Assembly (NCBI GenBank): GCA_016873395.1
Contig: VGXG01000003.1
Coordinates: forward strand, 1 to 64,000
Length of the DNA: 64,000 bases
Direction of reading: 5' to 3'
From: Nitrospira sp.
GTDB lineage: Bacteria; Nitrospirota; Nitrospiria; Nitrospirales; Nitrospiraceae
The notes beneath the pieces were generated by a model that was not told the origin of the DNA, searched no databases, and was given only the letters and a program-made list of their open reading frames with translations. A program made the position numbers and the translations under genes. Shown here piece after piece: positions 40,458-49,182 of this stretch. The first letter of the stretch is position 1, and each line of letters begins with the position of its first letter.

Positions 40458-40913
40458 ATGATCATGAGATTCACAGCCAATACCGGTGCAGCGACTCGCG
40501 CGCCGCGGCGCCGGTGGCACCACCGCCTGGCCTGCGTTTTCGCGCTCGCCCTGACCCTCGCCCCACAAGCCGGAGGACAGACCGAGCAGATCGTCGAAGT
40601 GACGATCCGGGACTTCACCTTCATGACCAAGCAGGTGCCGCTCATGCTCAACGTCCCGACGATCATCATGGTCAAGAATGAAGACAACGTGCGGCACGAT
40701 TTCGGATCGGCCGTGTTTCAACGGACCATGACTAAAGCGGAGAGCAACGGCGTCGTGCCCTACGGGCGGGGAATCGAGGGGGTGTACCTGGACCCGAACC
40801 GGAACGTGGTCATCAGCCTCACCATCGAGAACCCGGGGCGCTACGAGTTCCGCTGCTCGATTCATCCGAAGATGAGAGGGGAACTCCTGCTGCTGAACGT
40901 CGGGGCGGTGTGA
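40458..40913 (+). CDS. Exported cupredoxin (blue copper protein)
   Basis: 151 residues with an Arg-rich signal peptide (LACVFALALTLAPQAGGQ). One cupredoxin domain whose ligands are His80 in VRHDFGS, and Cys133, His136 and Met139 in CSIHPKMRG: a type-1 copper set. Probably a periplasmic electron carrier. It lies 15 bp after one UspA gene and 40 bp before another, so it is likely expressed under the same stress-linked control. Confidence 0.88.
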   Translation: MIMRFTANTGAATRAPRRRWHHRLACVFALALTLAPQAGGQTEQIVEVTIRDFTFMTKQVPLMLNVPTIIMVKNEDNVRHDFGSAVFQRTMTKAESNGVVPYGRGIEGVYLDPNRNVVISLTIENPGRYEFRCSIHPKMRGELLLLNVGAV

Positions 40914-40952
40914 AGAGCGCCGAGCAATAGGGAGGGAGGGAAAAGGCTGAAG

Positions 40953-41900
40953 ATGACGCCGCTGGCTAAACGGATTCTGTTGGCGACGGATTTTTCCGAC
41001 TGCGCGGGTCGGGCCCAGGACTATGCCCTGTTCCTGGGCGAGGCCTGCGGGGCCTGCCTGGACATCCTGCACGTGCTGGAGTTCCAGCCGGGCATGGACC
41101 CGGACTATCCGGTCAATCACCTGTACCTGGAACACCTGCAAAAGGAAACCGGCGCCCTGCTTGACGCGCTGGTGAGTCACGCCGCGCATCGCGGATTGAC
41201 TGCCAACGTCCATCAGGTGACCGGCATTCCCAGCCAATGGATCGCGGTGATGGCCAAGGAGAAGGAGGTCGACCTGATCGTGCTCGGCACCCACGGACGG
41301 ACCGGTTTGGAACACATCCTGCTGGGGAGCACGGCGGAGCGGGTCGTCGCGCAGGCCCCCTGCCCGGTGCTGACCGTCCGGTTGGAGCGAGCGCGGCTCA
41401 TGCCGGATGAAGCCCAGGCGGCCATCGCCGCCCCCGCCATCCGGACGATCCTTGTCCCCATCGACTTCTCGGACTGTTCCTTGGACGCGCTGGAGTACGC
41501 CGCGCAGGTCGCCAAGCAGTTCAGCGCGGCGGTGACGATTCTGCACGTCTTGGAGCCGGTCTCGTACAGCCTGGACTTTTCCCTCACCCATGCAGGGAAG
41601 GCCCGCGCGCAGCGGGAACGGCTGGAGGCCCGCTTGGCTGAGATAGCCGCCTCGTTGCGCCGTGCGGGGCTTACCGCCGACCACGTCCTGCGTGGCGGTG
41701 TGCCTGCCGACTCCCTGCTGGACTGGTCGCGCGAACAGGCTTATGATCTGATCGTGATGGGCACACACGGCCGACGGGGTGTCTCGCACCTGGTCAGCGG
41801 AAGCGTCGCGGAAGCGGTTCTGCGGCAAGCTTCCTCTCCCGTGCTGACCGTCAAGAGCCCGAAATTCCGCTCCGGCCACCGACGTATTGTGCAACCTTGA
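40953..41900 (+). CDS. Tandem universal stress protein (two UspA domains)
   Basis: 315 residues with two complete UspA domains. Domain 1: KRILLATDFSDCAGRAQDYAL to GTHGRTGLEHILLGSTAERVV. Domain 2: IRTILVPIDFSDCSLDALEYA to GTHGRRGVSHLVSGSVAEAVL. Both have the ATP-binding G-x2-G-x9-G-S/T pattern. Third gene of the UspA-cupredoxin run; a DUF2934 gene follows after 17 bp. Confidence 0.9.
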   Translation: MTPLAKRILLATDFSDCAGRAQDYALFLGEACGACLDILHVLEFQPGMDPDYPVNHLYLEHLQKETGALLDALVSHAAHRGLTANVHQVTGIPSQWIAVMAKEKEVDLIVLGTHGRTGLEHILLGSTAERVVAQAPCPVLTVRLERARLMPDEAQAAIAAPAIRTILVPIDFSDCSLDALEYAAQVAKQFSAAVTILHVLEPVSYSLDFSLTHAGKARAQRERLEARLAEIAASLRRAGLTADHVLRGGVPADSLLDWSREQAYDLIVMGTHGRRGVSHLVSGSVAEAVLRQASSPVLTVKSPKFRSGHRRIVQP

Positions 41901-41917
41901 TTCATGAAAGGAAGATC

Positions 41918-42181
41918 ATGGCACAGGGCAAGAAAAAGTCAGACAAGCCGGCCGCCAAGGACAGCTCCAAGCGCGCGACAAAGCGGAAGCCGGCTGCGTC
42001 GGGCGCGGCTCGCGCGGCGCAGCAGAACCCGATCGAACTACCCGAGGGGATGTGGGAACGGATCGCCAAGAAAGCCTACGATCTCTGGGTGGAGCGTGGT
42101 CGCCGGGAAGGAGGCGACCTGCAAAACTGGCTGGAAGCGGAGGCGATTGTCATGGAAGAGATCCACGAAGCCCGCGAATGA
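41918..42181 (+). CDS. DUF2934-type small basic protein
   Basis: 87 residues from ATG 41918 (GAAAGGAAGA upstream). The N-terminal ~40 residues are Lys/Ala-rich and probably disordered (histone-H1-like). The rest has the DUF2934 pattern, IAKKAYDLWVERGRREGGDLQNWLEAE. Its stop overlaps the next start by 4 bp. Function of the family is not established. Confidence 0.8.
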   Translation: MAQGKKKSDKPAAKDSSKRATKRKPAASGAARAAQQNPIELPEGMWERIAKKAYDLWVERGRREGGDLQNWLEAEAIVMEEIHEARE

Positions 42182-43605
42182 GTCTTCCGATGAGCGAGAA
42201 CGGCCGGACCCCGCCCATGCACATCGACGCCTCGCTCCAGGCCCTCTACGACAGACTCGAGGCGCTGTCGCTTGAGCCGGGCTTCCTGGCGCAACGCCAG
42301 CTTGCCTTGAGCCGGGCGCTCCGTCCCTATGCCGAGTATCGCCAGCGGCTTCCGCTGCAACCCTTCCCCGAGGAGGCGGCGCTCGCCGTCCTCTACCTCT
42401 ACGCCGACTTCTACCCGGAGGATGGCCAGTTCTCGCTGGTCGAACAGGTCCGGGACTTGATCGAAGTCCATGTGCCGGAACAGGAGCGAGCCTGGCTGGA
42501 CCCCTTGCATCACTCGTATATGGATCTGCTGACGATGACCGCCGCCGACGCGGCCCTCTTGACCTTGCGCTCGCTCGGCGATGGGCGAGAGTTTACAGTG
42601 GCCGCCGGGGCATTCGGCCCGCAGGTGACGGTCGGGCAGGTTCTGCTGACGCGCCTGATCCGCCTGCCGGGCCGGACGGTGCCGGCGGGGGCCGCCGTCG
42701 TCCTCTCGGCCGCTTCCGGACAGGCGATCTACGAAGCGGCGAATGACTGGCGGCGTGAGATGGAGGCGGGGTCCGGCTCGTTCGATCTGGGGGAGTGGCA
42801 GGAATTTGCAAAGCGCTACGGATACACCCTGCTGTGGCAGGTGGCCCAGGCGCGCTTGGCCGCTCTGATCAGAACCGATGACCGCGTGGCCTATTGCGCT
42901 CCCAACGGCCAGCTCTTTCTCTACGCCCTGGCGCTCTACGAACACCATGAGTTTCGCTTCCTGTCCGAGGGCCTCTCCCAGATGGAAGGGATCGAGGCCG
43001 AGAGCGGAGACACGGAGACGGGGGGACGTGGCGACGCGGCGATCCCCGCGTCACCCCTTCGCCCCATCCCCGTGTCGGCTTCGGCCCCCCCGTCTCCGCA
43101 GCCTGCGATTCGGACCTGGGTGCACCGGGCGCAGGGTGGCGCCGTTGTCGCAAGGCTCACCTTGACGCCCAGCGAGTTAGTCGTCGAATGCGATTCGGCG
43201 GAGCGGCTTGATGCCCTCAAGCATCGGCTCGCCTCCTCCTTCGGATACGCTCTGCATTTCAGGGGAGAATCCACCACCGTGCCGGCCCACGACCTCCCCC
43301 TTATGATGGATCTGACGAAGGACGAGGCGGCACCCGCCCCGGTGATCGTCTCGACCGAGGAGGAGCACCGGCTCCTGTCCTCGTTTCTGGAATCGATTTA
43401 CCTGGAATGGACCGACCGGCCCTCGCCGATCCTAGGCGGCCAGACGCCCCGTCACACCGCGGCGTCGCCGAAGACCAGCGGGCAGGTCGCAGACCTCATC
43501 GCCCAATTGGAACGGAACGACCTGGCCCGTCGGCGGACCGGCAAGGCCGGTTATGATTACAATCGCCTCCGCGCCCATGTCGGCCTACAGGAGGTCAGCC
43601 CATGA
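42178..43605 (+). CDS. Protein of unknown function upstream of formate dehydrogenase, with internal repeat
   Basis: About 475 residues; not recognised. It is mostly helical, with no signal peptide or membrane segment. Residues ~276-307 (GDTETGGRGDAAIPASPLRP and following) are encoded by a GACGCGG-type repeat inserted in frame at 43004-43099; the sequences before and after look like normal protein. It overlaps both the DUF2934 gene and the NuoE-like gene by 4 bp. Tight coupling suggests an accessory role for the formate dehydrogenase. Confidence 0.75.
   Translation: MSLPMSENGRTPPMHIDASLQALYDRLEALSLEPGFLAQRQLALSRALRPYAEYRQRLPLQPFPEEAALAVLYLYADFYPEDGQFSLVEQVRDLIEVHVPEQERAWLDPLHHSYMDLLTMTAADAALLTLRSLGDGREFTVAAGAFGPQVTVGQVLLTRLIRLPGRTVPAGAAVVLSAASGQAIYEAANDWRREMEAGSGSFDLGEWQEFAKRYGYTLLWQVAQARLAALIRTDDRVAYCAPNGQLFLYALALYEHHEFRFLSEGLSQMEGIEAESGDTETGGRGDAAIPASPLRPIPVSASAPPSPQPAIRTWVHRAQGGAVVARLTLTPSELVVECDSAERLDALKHRLASSFGYALHFRGESTTVPAHDLPLMMDLTKDEAAPAPVIVSTEEEHRLLSSFLESIYLEWTDRPSPILGGQTPRHTAASPKTSGQVADLIAQLERNDLARRRTGKAGYDYNRLRAHVGLQEVSP
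43004..43099. repeat. In-frame twin-arm repeat (GACGCGG word) inside a coding sequence
   Basis: The left arm (43004-43039) contains GAGACACGGAGACGGGG and GCGACGCGG; the right arm (43046-43099) contains CCGCGTCACC and CCCCCCGTCTCCGC, its reverse complement. The centre is about 6 bp. The 96 bp keep the frame open. Confidence 0.8.
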
Positions 43606-44144
43606 CAACCAAGGGGGGGAGCGATGCGCCGGCCCGTCGGCCAGAGCCTATGGGCGGCGTGCCGGGACTGGCCGAGGCCCTGGCACCCTACCGCATGGAC
43701 CGGCCGAAGGAACCGTCACGGACAGGGACGCCGCACGTTCCGCCAAACATCCTGAGCTGTCTGCTGGCCGTTCAGGAAGCCCTGCGCTGCGTTCCTCCCG
43801 GCACGATTCCCGAGATCGCCCATTCTCTTGAAGCGACGGAGGCGGATGTCGCAGGCGTCCTGTCCTACTACCCGGACCTGCGCACCGGCCGACCGGGCCG
43901 CCATGTGATCCGCGTCTGCACGGGAGAATCCTGCGTGGCCAACCATTGCGCCAAAGGGCTCGCCGCCCTGCAGGATCGCTTGAAGGTTCGCGTCGGCGAG
44001 ACCACGCCGGACGGACGGTTTACGCTGGAGCGGGTGTACTGCGTCGGGAACTGCGCGGTCGGGCCCAGTCTGGCGATCGACGAGGACGTGTACGGCCGGG
44101 TGAGCGATGCCGATGTCGCACGCCTACTAGCTTCGTACCAATGA
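43602..44144 (+). CDS. NuoE-like [2Fe-2S] subunit of NAD-linked formate dehydrogenase (gamma)
   Basis: 180 residues, thioredoxin-like ferredoxin fold. The 2Fe-2S ligands are visible as CTGESC in the first half and YCVGNC in the second. An N-terminal helical part (LLAVQEALRCVPPGTIPEIAHSL) is typical of NuoE/FdsG. It transfers electrons between the flavin subunit and the catalytic subunit. It overlaps the preceding gene by 4 bp; the flavin and alpha subunits follow after a lipoprotein gene. Confidence 0.9.
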   Translation: MTTKGGSDAPARRPEPMGGVPGLAEALAPYRMDRPKEPSRTGTPHVPPNILSCLLAVQEALRCVPPGTIPEIAHSLEATEADVAGVLSYYPDLRTGRPGRHVIRVCTGESCVANHCAKGLAALQDRLKVRVGETTPDGRFTLERVYCVGNCAVGPSLAIDEDVYGRVSDADVARLLASYQ

Positions 44145-44156
44145 ATTGAGGAGACC

Positions 44157-44702
44157 ATGTACCTGATCCATTTCAAATCGGCAGCCGTGCTCCTAGCCGC
44201 GAGCCTGACCGGCTGCACCTACCCGGCGTTGCCGGACGCGGGCAAAGTGCACGTGGAACGGTGGGCGATCGTCCGGGCGGCGGACAAGGATGTCGGCGAG
44301 ATCCTGGCCTCATTCACCGAGGCGGAGGAAGCCATCCAGAGCAAGAACCTGGACGGGATCATGGCCATCTACTCCGACCGATATACGTACCACGGGCTCT
44401 CCAAGGCCGATCTCAGAAAGATGTGGCAGGAGCTGTTTGACCAGTATGACCGGCTCGCGAGCAACCACATCTTCACCAGAGTGCAGGTGACGGTGGCCGG
44501 CACGAGCCCCACGGCCGAGATCGTCTGTACCGGCAATCTCTGGGGAATCTCCAAAGAGGCGGGGTCCCAGACGATCATCGACAGTTGGTTCTATGAAAAT
44601 CACCACCTTGTGTATGAGGAGAGCCGGTGGCGGATTGTTGGACATGGAGGACAAGGACCCACGCCCTTGCGCTGGGGCGGCTCGCCCCATCCGTTTTTTT
44701 AG
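44157..44702 (+). CDS. Lipoprotein with NTF2/SnoaL-like domain
   Basis: 181 residues. The signal peptide ends in a lipobox (AASLTGC), predicting a lipidated periplasmic protein. The body resembles the NTF2-like fold (VGEILASFTEAEEAIQSKNLDGIMAIYSDRYTY, DSWFYENHHLVYEESRWRIVG). It is unusual for such a gene to interrupt a formate dehydrogenase operon; a role in that enzyme is not obvious. The stop lies at the first bases of the repeat at 44701. Confidence 0.7.
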   Translation: MYLIHFKSAAVLLAASLTGCTYPALPDAGKVHVERWAIVRAADKDVGEILASFTEAEEAIQSKNLDGIMAIYSDRYTYHGLSKADLRKMWQELFDQYDRLASNHIFTRVQVTVAGTSPTAEIVCTGNLWGISKEAGSQTIIDSWFYENHHLVYEESRWRIVGHGGQGPTPLRWGGSPHPFF

Positions 44703-44838
44703 CAATGAGTCTGAAAGTCAAAAGTTTATAAAGTCGTCAAGTCGAGGAGTCGCCCTGAGTGTAGTCTTTCTCGGCTTTCGACTTGATGACTTTCAGACTT
44801 TACGACTTTTTGACGTAATAGCTGATCGCTGACAGCTT
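44701..44838 (+). repeat. Third copy of the AAGTC-word hairpin core
   Basis: Matches the core of the 36582-36797 element in the same orientation with scattered changes and a shorter heptad arm (AGCTGATCGCTGACAGCT). The left flank of the long copies is missing. It separates the lipoprotein gene from the NuoF-like gene. Confidence 0.8.
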
Positions 44839-44844
44839 CTTACT

Positions 44845-46332
44845 ATGACTCGTCTCTATCTCGCAACCGATACCTCAGCCCGCGCGGTAGGAGCAAATCG
44901 TCTGGCCGAGGCCTGGGCGAACCGGCCAGGCCTGGAGCTGGTCCGCACGTCCTCGCGCGGCGCCTTCTTCCTGGAGCCGCTGGTCGAGCGGGACTCGCCG
45001 GGCGGCCGCATGGCTTGGTCCAACGTCGGGCCCGACGACCTGCCCCAGATCCTCGCCGGTTCCGGTGGAACGCCTATCGACCGGATTCCCTTCCTGGCGC
45101 AACAGACCCGCATCACCTTCGCAAACTTCGGCGTGACGCAGCCGCTCTCGCTCGACGAGTACGTGGCGCACGGCGGATTCCAAGGCATGAAGCGGGCGCA
45201 GGCGCTTTCACCGGACGCGATTATCGGCGAGTTGAAAACATCCCGGCTCCGAGGGCGGGGCGGGGCGGCCTTCCCGGTCTGGACCAAGTGGCAGGTTGCC
45301 AGGGAGACGCAGGCCGATAGGAAATACGTCGTGGCCAACGCCGACGAGGGTGACGCCGGGACTTACTGCGACCGGATGCTCATGGAAGGTGAGCCCTTCC
45401 GGCTGATCGAGGGCATGCTGATCTGCGCCAGAGCCATCGGGGCGACCCAGGGCTACATCTACTGCCGCCAGGAATATCCATCTGCGGCCCGAACAGTGCG
45501 GGCCGCCGTTCAGAAGGCGGAGCGGAGCGGCCTGCTGATCCTGGACGACAAGCCGTTTCACTTGGAGGTCTTCGTCGGTGCCGGCTCCTACGTCTGCGGC
45601 GAGGAGACCGCGCTGTTGGAATCGCTGGAGGGGCGGCGTGGCGTGGTGCGGGCCAAGCCGCCCTACCCGGCCGTCTCCGGCCTCTACGGAAGACCGACCA
45701 TCGTGAGCAACGTGCTCACCTTCGCCACCGTCCCGAGCATCCTGGCGCGAGGCGGTGACTGGCACGCGTCTATGGGGACGGAGCGGTCCAAGGGGACCAT
45801 CGCCTTGCAAATCGGCGGACGCGTGCAGCATCCGGGCCTGGCCGAGGTGCCGTTCGGGTTGACGCTGGCGGATGTGCTCGAGCGGTTCGGCGGCGGCATG
45901 GCGCCTGGCGCCAAGCTCAAAGCGGTCCAGGTGGGCGGGCCGCTCGGCAGTCTGTTTCCCTCGTCGCGGCTCGACATCACCATTTGCTACGACGCCTTCG
46001 CGGAGGCCGGCGCAATCCTCGGGCACGGCGGGATCGTGGTGTTCGACGACGAGACGGACATGGTCGAGCTGGCCCGCCACTTCATGGCCTTCGCCGCCGA
46101 TGAATCTTGCGGGAAGTGCACGCCCTGCCGCATTGGCACCGTACGGGGACAGGAGATCTTGGAAAAGGTCCAGGCCGGACGGGGCCGGGACGAGGACCTG
46201 GCCCTCCTGGCCGACCTGGGCGAAACGATGAAGACCGCCAGCCTCTGCGCGCTGGGCGGGCGCGCCCCCTATCCGGTGCTGACGGCGATCGAGCACTTTC
46301 CACACGAATTCAGGCAAGGGGTGAGGGGCTAG
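44845..46332 (+). CDS. NuoF-like FMN/NAD subunit of formate dehydrogenase (beta)
   Basis: 495 residues. The FMN/NADH-binding domain shows LRGRGGAAFPVWTKW, VVANADEGDAGTYCDR and GAGSYVCGEETALLESLEG, then the SLBB-like region, and a C-terminal 4Fe-4S cluster (ESCGKCTPCRIGT plus the Cys in SLCALGG). This NADH-dehydrogenase-type module couples formate oxidation to NAD+ reduction, or the reverse. The last few codons (RQGVRG) lie in the heptad repeat at 46319. The alpha subunit follows after 19 bp. Confidence 0.93.
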   Translation: MTRLYLATDTSARAVGANRLAEAWANRPGLELVRTSSRGAFFLEPLVERDSPGGRMAWSNVGPDDLPQILAGSGGTPIDRIPFLAQQTRITFANFGVTQPLSLDEYVAHGGFQGMKRAQALSPDAIIGELKTSRLRGRGGAAFPVWTKWQVARETQADRKYVVANADEGDAGTYCDRMLMEGEPFRLIEGMLICARAIGATQGYIYCRQEYPSAARTVRAAVQKAERSGLLILDDKPFHLEVFVGAGSYVCGEETALLESLEGRRGVVRAKPPYPAVSGLYGRPTIVSNVLTFATVPSILARGGDWHASMGTERSKGTIALQIGGRVQHPGLAEVPFGLTLADVLERFGGGMAPGAKLKAVQVGGPLGSLFPSSRLDITICYDAFAEAGAILGHGGIVVFDDETDMVELARHFMAFAADESCGKCTPCRIGTVRGQEILEKVQAGRGRDEDLALLADLGETMKTASLCALGGRAPYPVLTAIEHFPHEFRQGVRG

Positions 46333-46398
46333 AGGCGAGAGGAAAGAACCGATGAGCGCGCTTCCTACCACTGGCCCCTTGCCGCTTGCCTCTCACCC
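46319..46398. repeat. Heptad twin-arm repeat (GGCGAGA word) spanning a gene junction
   Basis: Left arm GGTGAGG, GGCTAGA, GGCGAGA, GGAAAGA; right arm CCCTTGC, CGCTTGC, CTCTCAC. It contains the beta-subunit stop, the alpha-subunit ATG (46352) and its first ~15 codons (ALPTTGPLPLASHP). Same word family as 49183 and 50067. Confidence 0.75.
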
Positions 46399-49177
46399 AA
46401 TCACGCTGACCATCGACGGCCGGCCCGTGACGGCGGCCACGGGACAGACGGTTTTCACGGTCGCGCAGGAATCCGGGATTGCGATCCCGAGCCTCTGCGC
46501 CTCGCCGCACCTGTCGCCGTTCGGGTCCTGCCGGCTGTGCATTGTCGAGGTCGAGGGGCAGGTCGGCACGCCCGCTTCCTGCACGACGCCGGTGCGACCG
46601 GGGATGGTCGTGCGCACCGAGAGCGACCGGCTCCGTCGGCATCGTCGCAACATCGTGGAACTGTACCTCTCGGAACAACCCCCCTCTCCCCTCCCTCTCC
46701 CCCCCAGGGGGAGAGGTGAAGGTGAGGGGGACTCGGACCCCTTACGGAGTCTGGCTGCAGAGCTTGGGGTCACGACCGTTCGTTACAGCGAGCCCTCCAA
46801 GCGTGCGCCGACCCGCGACGACTCCAACCCCTTCTTCTCCTTCGACAACGGGCTCTGCATCTCCTGCGCCCGGTGCGTCCGCGCCTGCGACGAGATCCAG
46901 GGCACCTTCGCTCTGACGATGATCGGGCGGGGCTTCGAGGCGCGGCCGACGGCCGGTTCGGCGGTGATGATAGGGGATGCGTCCGGCTTCGCTTCCTCCA
47001 ACTGCATCTCCTGCGGGGCCTGCGTGAAGGAGTGTCCGACCGGCGCCCTGTCCGAGAAGCTGATGGCGCGCGCCGGCCGGCCGCTGCACACGGTCCGGAC
47101 CACCTGCGCCTACTGCGGCGTCGGCTGTGCATTCGACGCCGGTGTCCGCGACGGGCGCGTCGTGACGATGCAGCCGGCCGACGACGGCCCCTCGAACCAG
47201 GGACACGCCTGCATGAAGGGCCGCTTCGGCTGGACGTACATTAACGCGCCGGACCGGCTCCGGCGGCCGCTGCTCCGGTGGGGTGACGGATGGCGCGAGT
47301 TGACCTGGCCCGACGCGCTGGATCGGGTCGCCGCGGAGTTCACCCGGCTCACCGGCCGGTACGGGCCTGAGGCGGTCGCGACGATCTCCTCCAGCCGCGG
47401 CACGAACGAAGAGAATTATCTGTTCGCCAAGTTCATGCGCTGCGTGATCGGCACCAATCACATCGACAACTGCGCCCGCGTCTGCCACAGCGCCACCGTC
47501 ACCGGCATGATGGAGACGCTGAGCGCCTCCGCCGCAACCAACTCCATCGACGACCTCGATTGTGCCAAACTGATCATGGTGGTCGGGGCCAATCCGACCG
47601 AATCCCATCCCGTGGTCGGCGCCAGGATCAAGCAGGCCGTCCGCCGCGGCGTGCCGCTCATCGTGATCGAGCCGCGCCGCACGGAGCTGGCGCGCCTGGC
47701 GGACCTGCACCTGCAACTGAAGCCCGGCACCAATGTGGCCTTGCTGAACGGGATGGGGCAGGTCATGGTCCAAGAAGGCCTGCTGGACCGGACGTTCATC
47801 GCGGCCAGGACGGAAGGCGTCGAGGAGTGGATCGAGACCGTGTCGGCGTGCACGCCGGAGCGGACGGAGCAGATCACGGGCGTGCCGGCGACTCTGATCC
47901 GGGAGGCGGCGCGCCGGTATGCGACGAGCGGCGCCTCGCTCTGTGCGCACGGGCTGGGCGTGACCGAGCACCGGTGGGGCAGCCACGGCGTGATCGCGCT
48001 GGTCAACCTCGCCCTGGCCAGCGGCAACATCGGACGGCCGGGCACGGGCATCAATCCGCTGCGCGGGCAGAATAACGTGCAGGGCGCCTCGGATATGGGA
48101 TGCCTGCCGAACTATTTTGCCGGCTATCAGCCGTTCGATGACCCTGAGTTGGTCCGCCGCCACGAAGCCGTCACCGGGCGCCCGCTGCCGACCAAGCGCG
48201 GGATGAAGACCCCGGACATGTGGGAAGCGGCGCTGGAGGGCCGGCTCAAAGGCCTCTGGATCATCGGCTACGACGTGGCGCAGACCGACCCGAACCTCAA
48301 GAAGGTCCACGAGGCGCTCAGCCGGCTGGAGTTCCTCGTGGTGCAGGAGCTGTTTCTCACCGAGACCACCAAGTTCGCCCATCTCGTCATCCCCGGCGCG
48401 TCGTTCCTGGAGAAGGACGGGACCTTCACGAATCTGGAGCGGCGGATCCAGCGGATTCGCAAGGCCGTGGAGCCGCCGGCCAGCATCCTGCCCGACTGGC
48501 AGGTGGTCTGTGAAGTAGCGACGCGGATGGGCTACCCGATGAAGTACGCGCACCCTTCCGACGTCATGGACGAGATCGCAACGCTCGCGCCGATGTTCGC
48601 CGGCGTGTCGTATGAACGCCTGGAGTCGCGCGAGGGGTTGCAGTGGCCGGTGTCCGCTCCGACACATCCCGGGACAGCCTTGATGCACCGCGAACGGTTC
48701 CCGAAGGGAAAGGCGCGCTTCGTCGCCGTGGACTACCTGCCGCCCGGCGAGTCGTCCTCCGAGGCCTATCCGTTCCTGCTCATCACGGGCCGGATTCTCC
48801 AGCACTACGGCTGCGGCGCACAGAGCCGCCGAACCGACATCCTGCAGCTCGTGGACGCCGACGTCCTGGAAATGCACCGGGAAGACGCGGCCGGGCTGGG
48901 CTTGGAGGACGGCGAGTTCGTCCGGCTGGTGAGCGAGCGAGGCGAGGCGGTGCTGCCGGTGGCCGTGAGCGGGCGCGTGCAGCGGGGGCAACTGTTCACG
49001 AGTTTTCATTTCCCGGAAAGCGACACCAACGCCTTGCTGTCCTCCAGCGCGGACGAGAGCTCCAAGTGCCCCGAGTACAAGGTGTCTGCGGTGCGTGTCG
49101 AGAAGCTCGACCCGACGCAGAAGCAGCGACTGGGGGAACGGGCGACGCAGCCGGTACGGGCCAGGCTGATCACATAA
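46352..49177 (+). CDS. Molybdenum/tungsten formate dehydrogenase catalytic subunit (alpha)
   Basis: 941 residues. Order: [2Fe-2S] domain (SLCASPH, GSCRLC, SCTTPV), a linker, two 4Fe-4S motifs (CISCARCVRAC and CISCGACVKEC), then the Mo-bis-PGD domain with its own cluster CAYCGVGC and the metal-ligand region NCARVCHSATVTG. That region has a cysteine (TGC codon, not selenocysteine) followed by His. Oxidises formate to CO2; the reverse reaction is possible. The His/Cys3 cluster normally after the [2Fe-2S] domain is replaced by a repeat-encoded stretch (SPLPLPPRGRGEGEGD). It forms a complex with the NuoE- and NuoF-like subunits; a formate channel follows. Confidence 0.93.
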   Translation: MSALPTTGPLPLASHPITLTIDGRPVTAATGQTVFTVAQESGIAIPSLCASPHLSPFGSCRLCIVEVEGQVGTPASCTTPVRPGMVVRTESDRLRRHRRNIVELYLSEQPPSPLPLPPRGRGEGEGDSDPLRSLAAELGVTTVRYSEPSKRAPTRDDSNPFFSFDNGLCISCARCVRACDEIQGTFALTMIGRGFEARPTAGSAVMIGDASGFASSNCISCGACVKECPTGALSEKLMARAGRPLHTVRTTCAYCGVGCAFDAGVRDGRVVTMQPADDGPSNQGHACMKGRFGWTYINAPDRLRRPLLRWGDGWRELTWPDALDRVAAEFTRLTGRYGPEAVATISSSRGTNEENYLFAKFMRCVIGTNHIDNCARVCHSATVTGMMETLSASAATNSIDDLDCAKLIMVVGANPTESHPVVGARIKQAVRRGVPLIVIEPRRTELARLADLHLQLKPGTNVALLNGMGQVMVQEGLLDRTFIAARTEGVEEWIETVSACTPERTEQITGVPATLIREAARRYATSGASLCAHGLGVTEHRWGSHGVIALVNLALASGNIGRPGTGINPLRGQNNVQGASDMGCLPNYFAGYQPFDDPELVRRHEAVTGRPLPTKRGMKTPDMWEAALEGRLKGLWIIGYDVAQTDPNLKKVHEALSRLEFLVVQELFLTETTKFAHLVIPGASFLEKDGTFTNLERRIQRIRKAVEPPASILPDWQVVCEVATRMGYPMKYAHPSDVMDEIATLAPMFAGVSYERLESREGLQWPVSAPTHPGTALMHRERFPKGKARFVAVDYLPPGESSSEAYPFLLITGRILQHYGCGAQSRRTDILQLVDADVLEMHREDAAGLGLEDGEFVRLVSERGEAVLPVAVSGRVQRGQLFTSFHFPESDTNALLSSSADESSKCPEYKVSAVRVEKLDPTQKQRLGERATQPVRARLIT
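46694..46716. repeat. In-frame inverted repeat inside the formate dehydrogenase alpha gene
   Basis: CCTCTCCCCC (46694-46703) pairs with GGGGGAGAGG (46707-46716), flanked by further C/T- and G/A-rich words from about 46676 to 46730. The same type of hairpin is present at 12955-12975. It stays in frame and occupies the place of a conserved iron-sulfur motif. Confidence 0.75.
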
Positions 49178-49182
49178 CTGAT

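Noticed and set aside
47485-47500. Selenocysteine in formate dehydrogenase alpha.
   Set aside because: The metal-ligand codon in the VCHSATV region is TGC (Cys), not TGA, and the frame continues without recoding.
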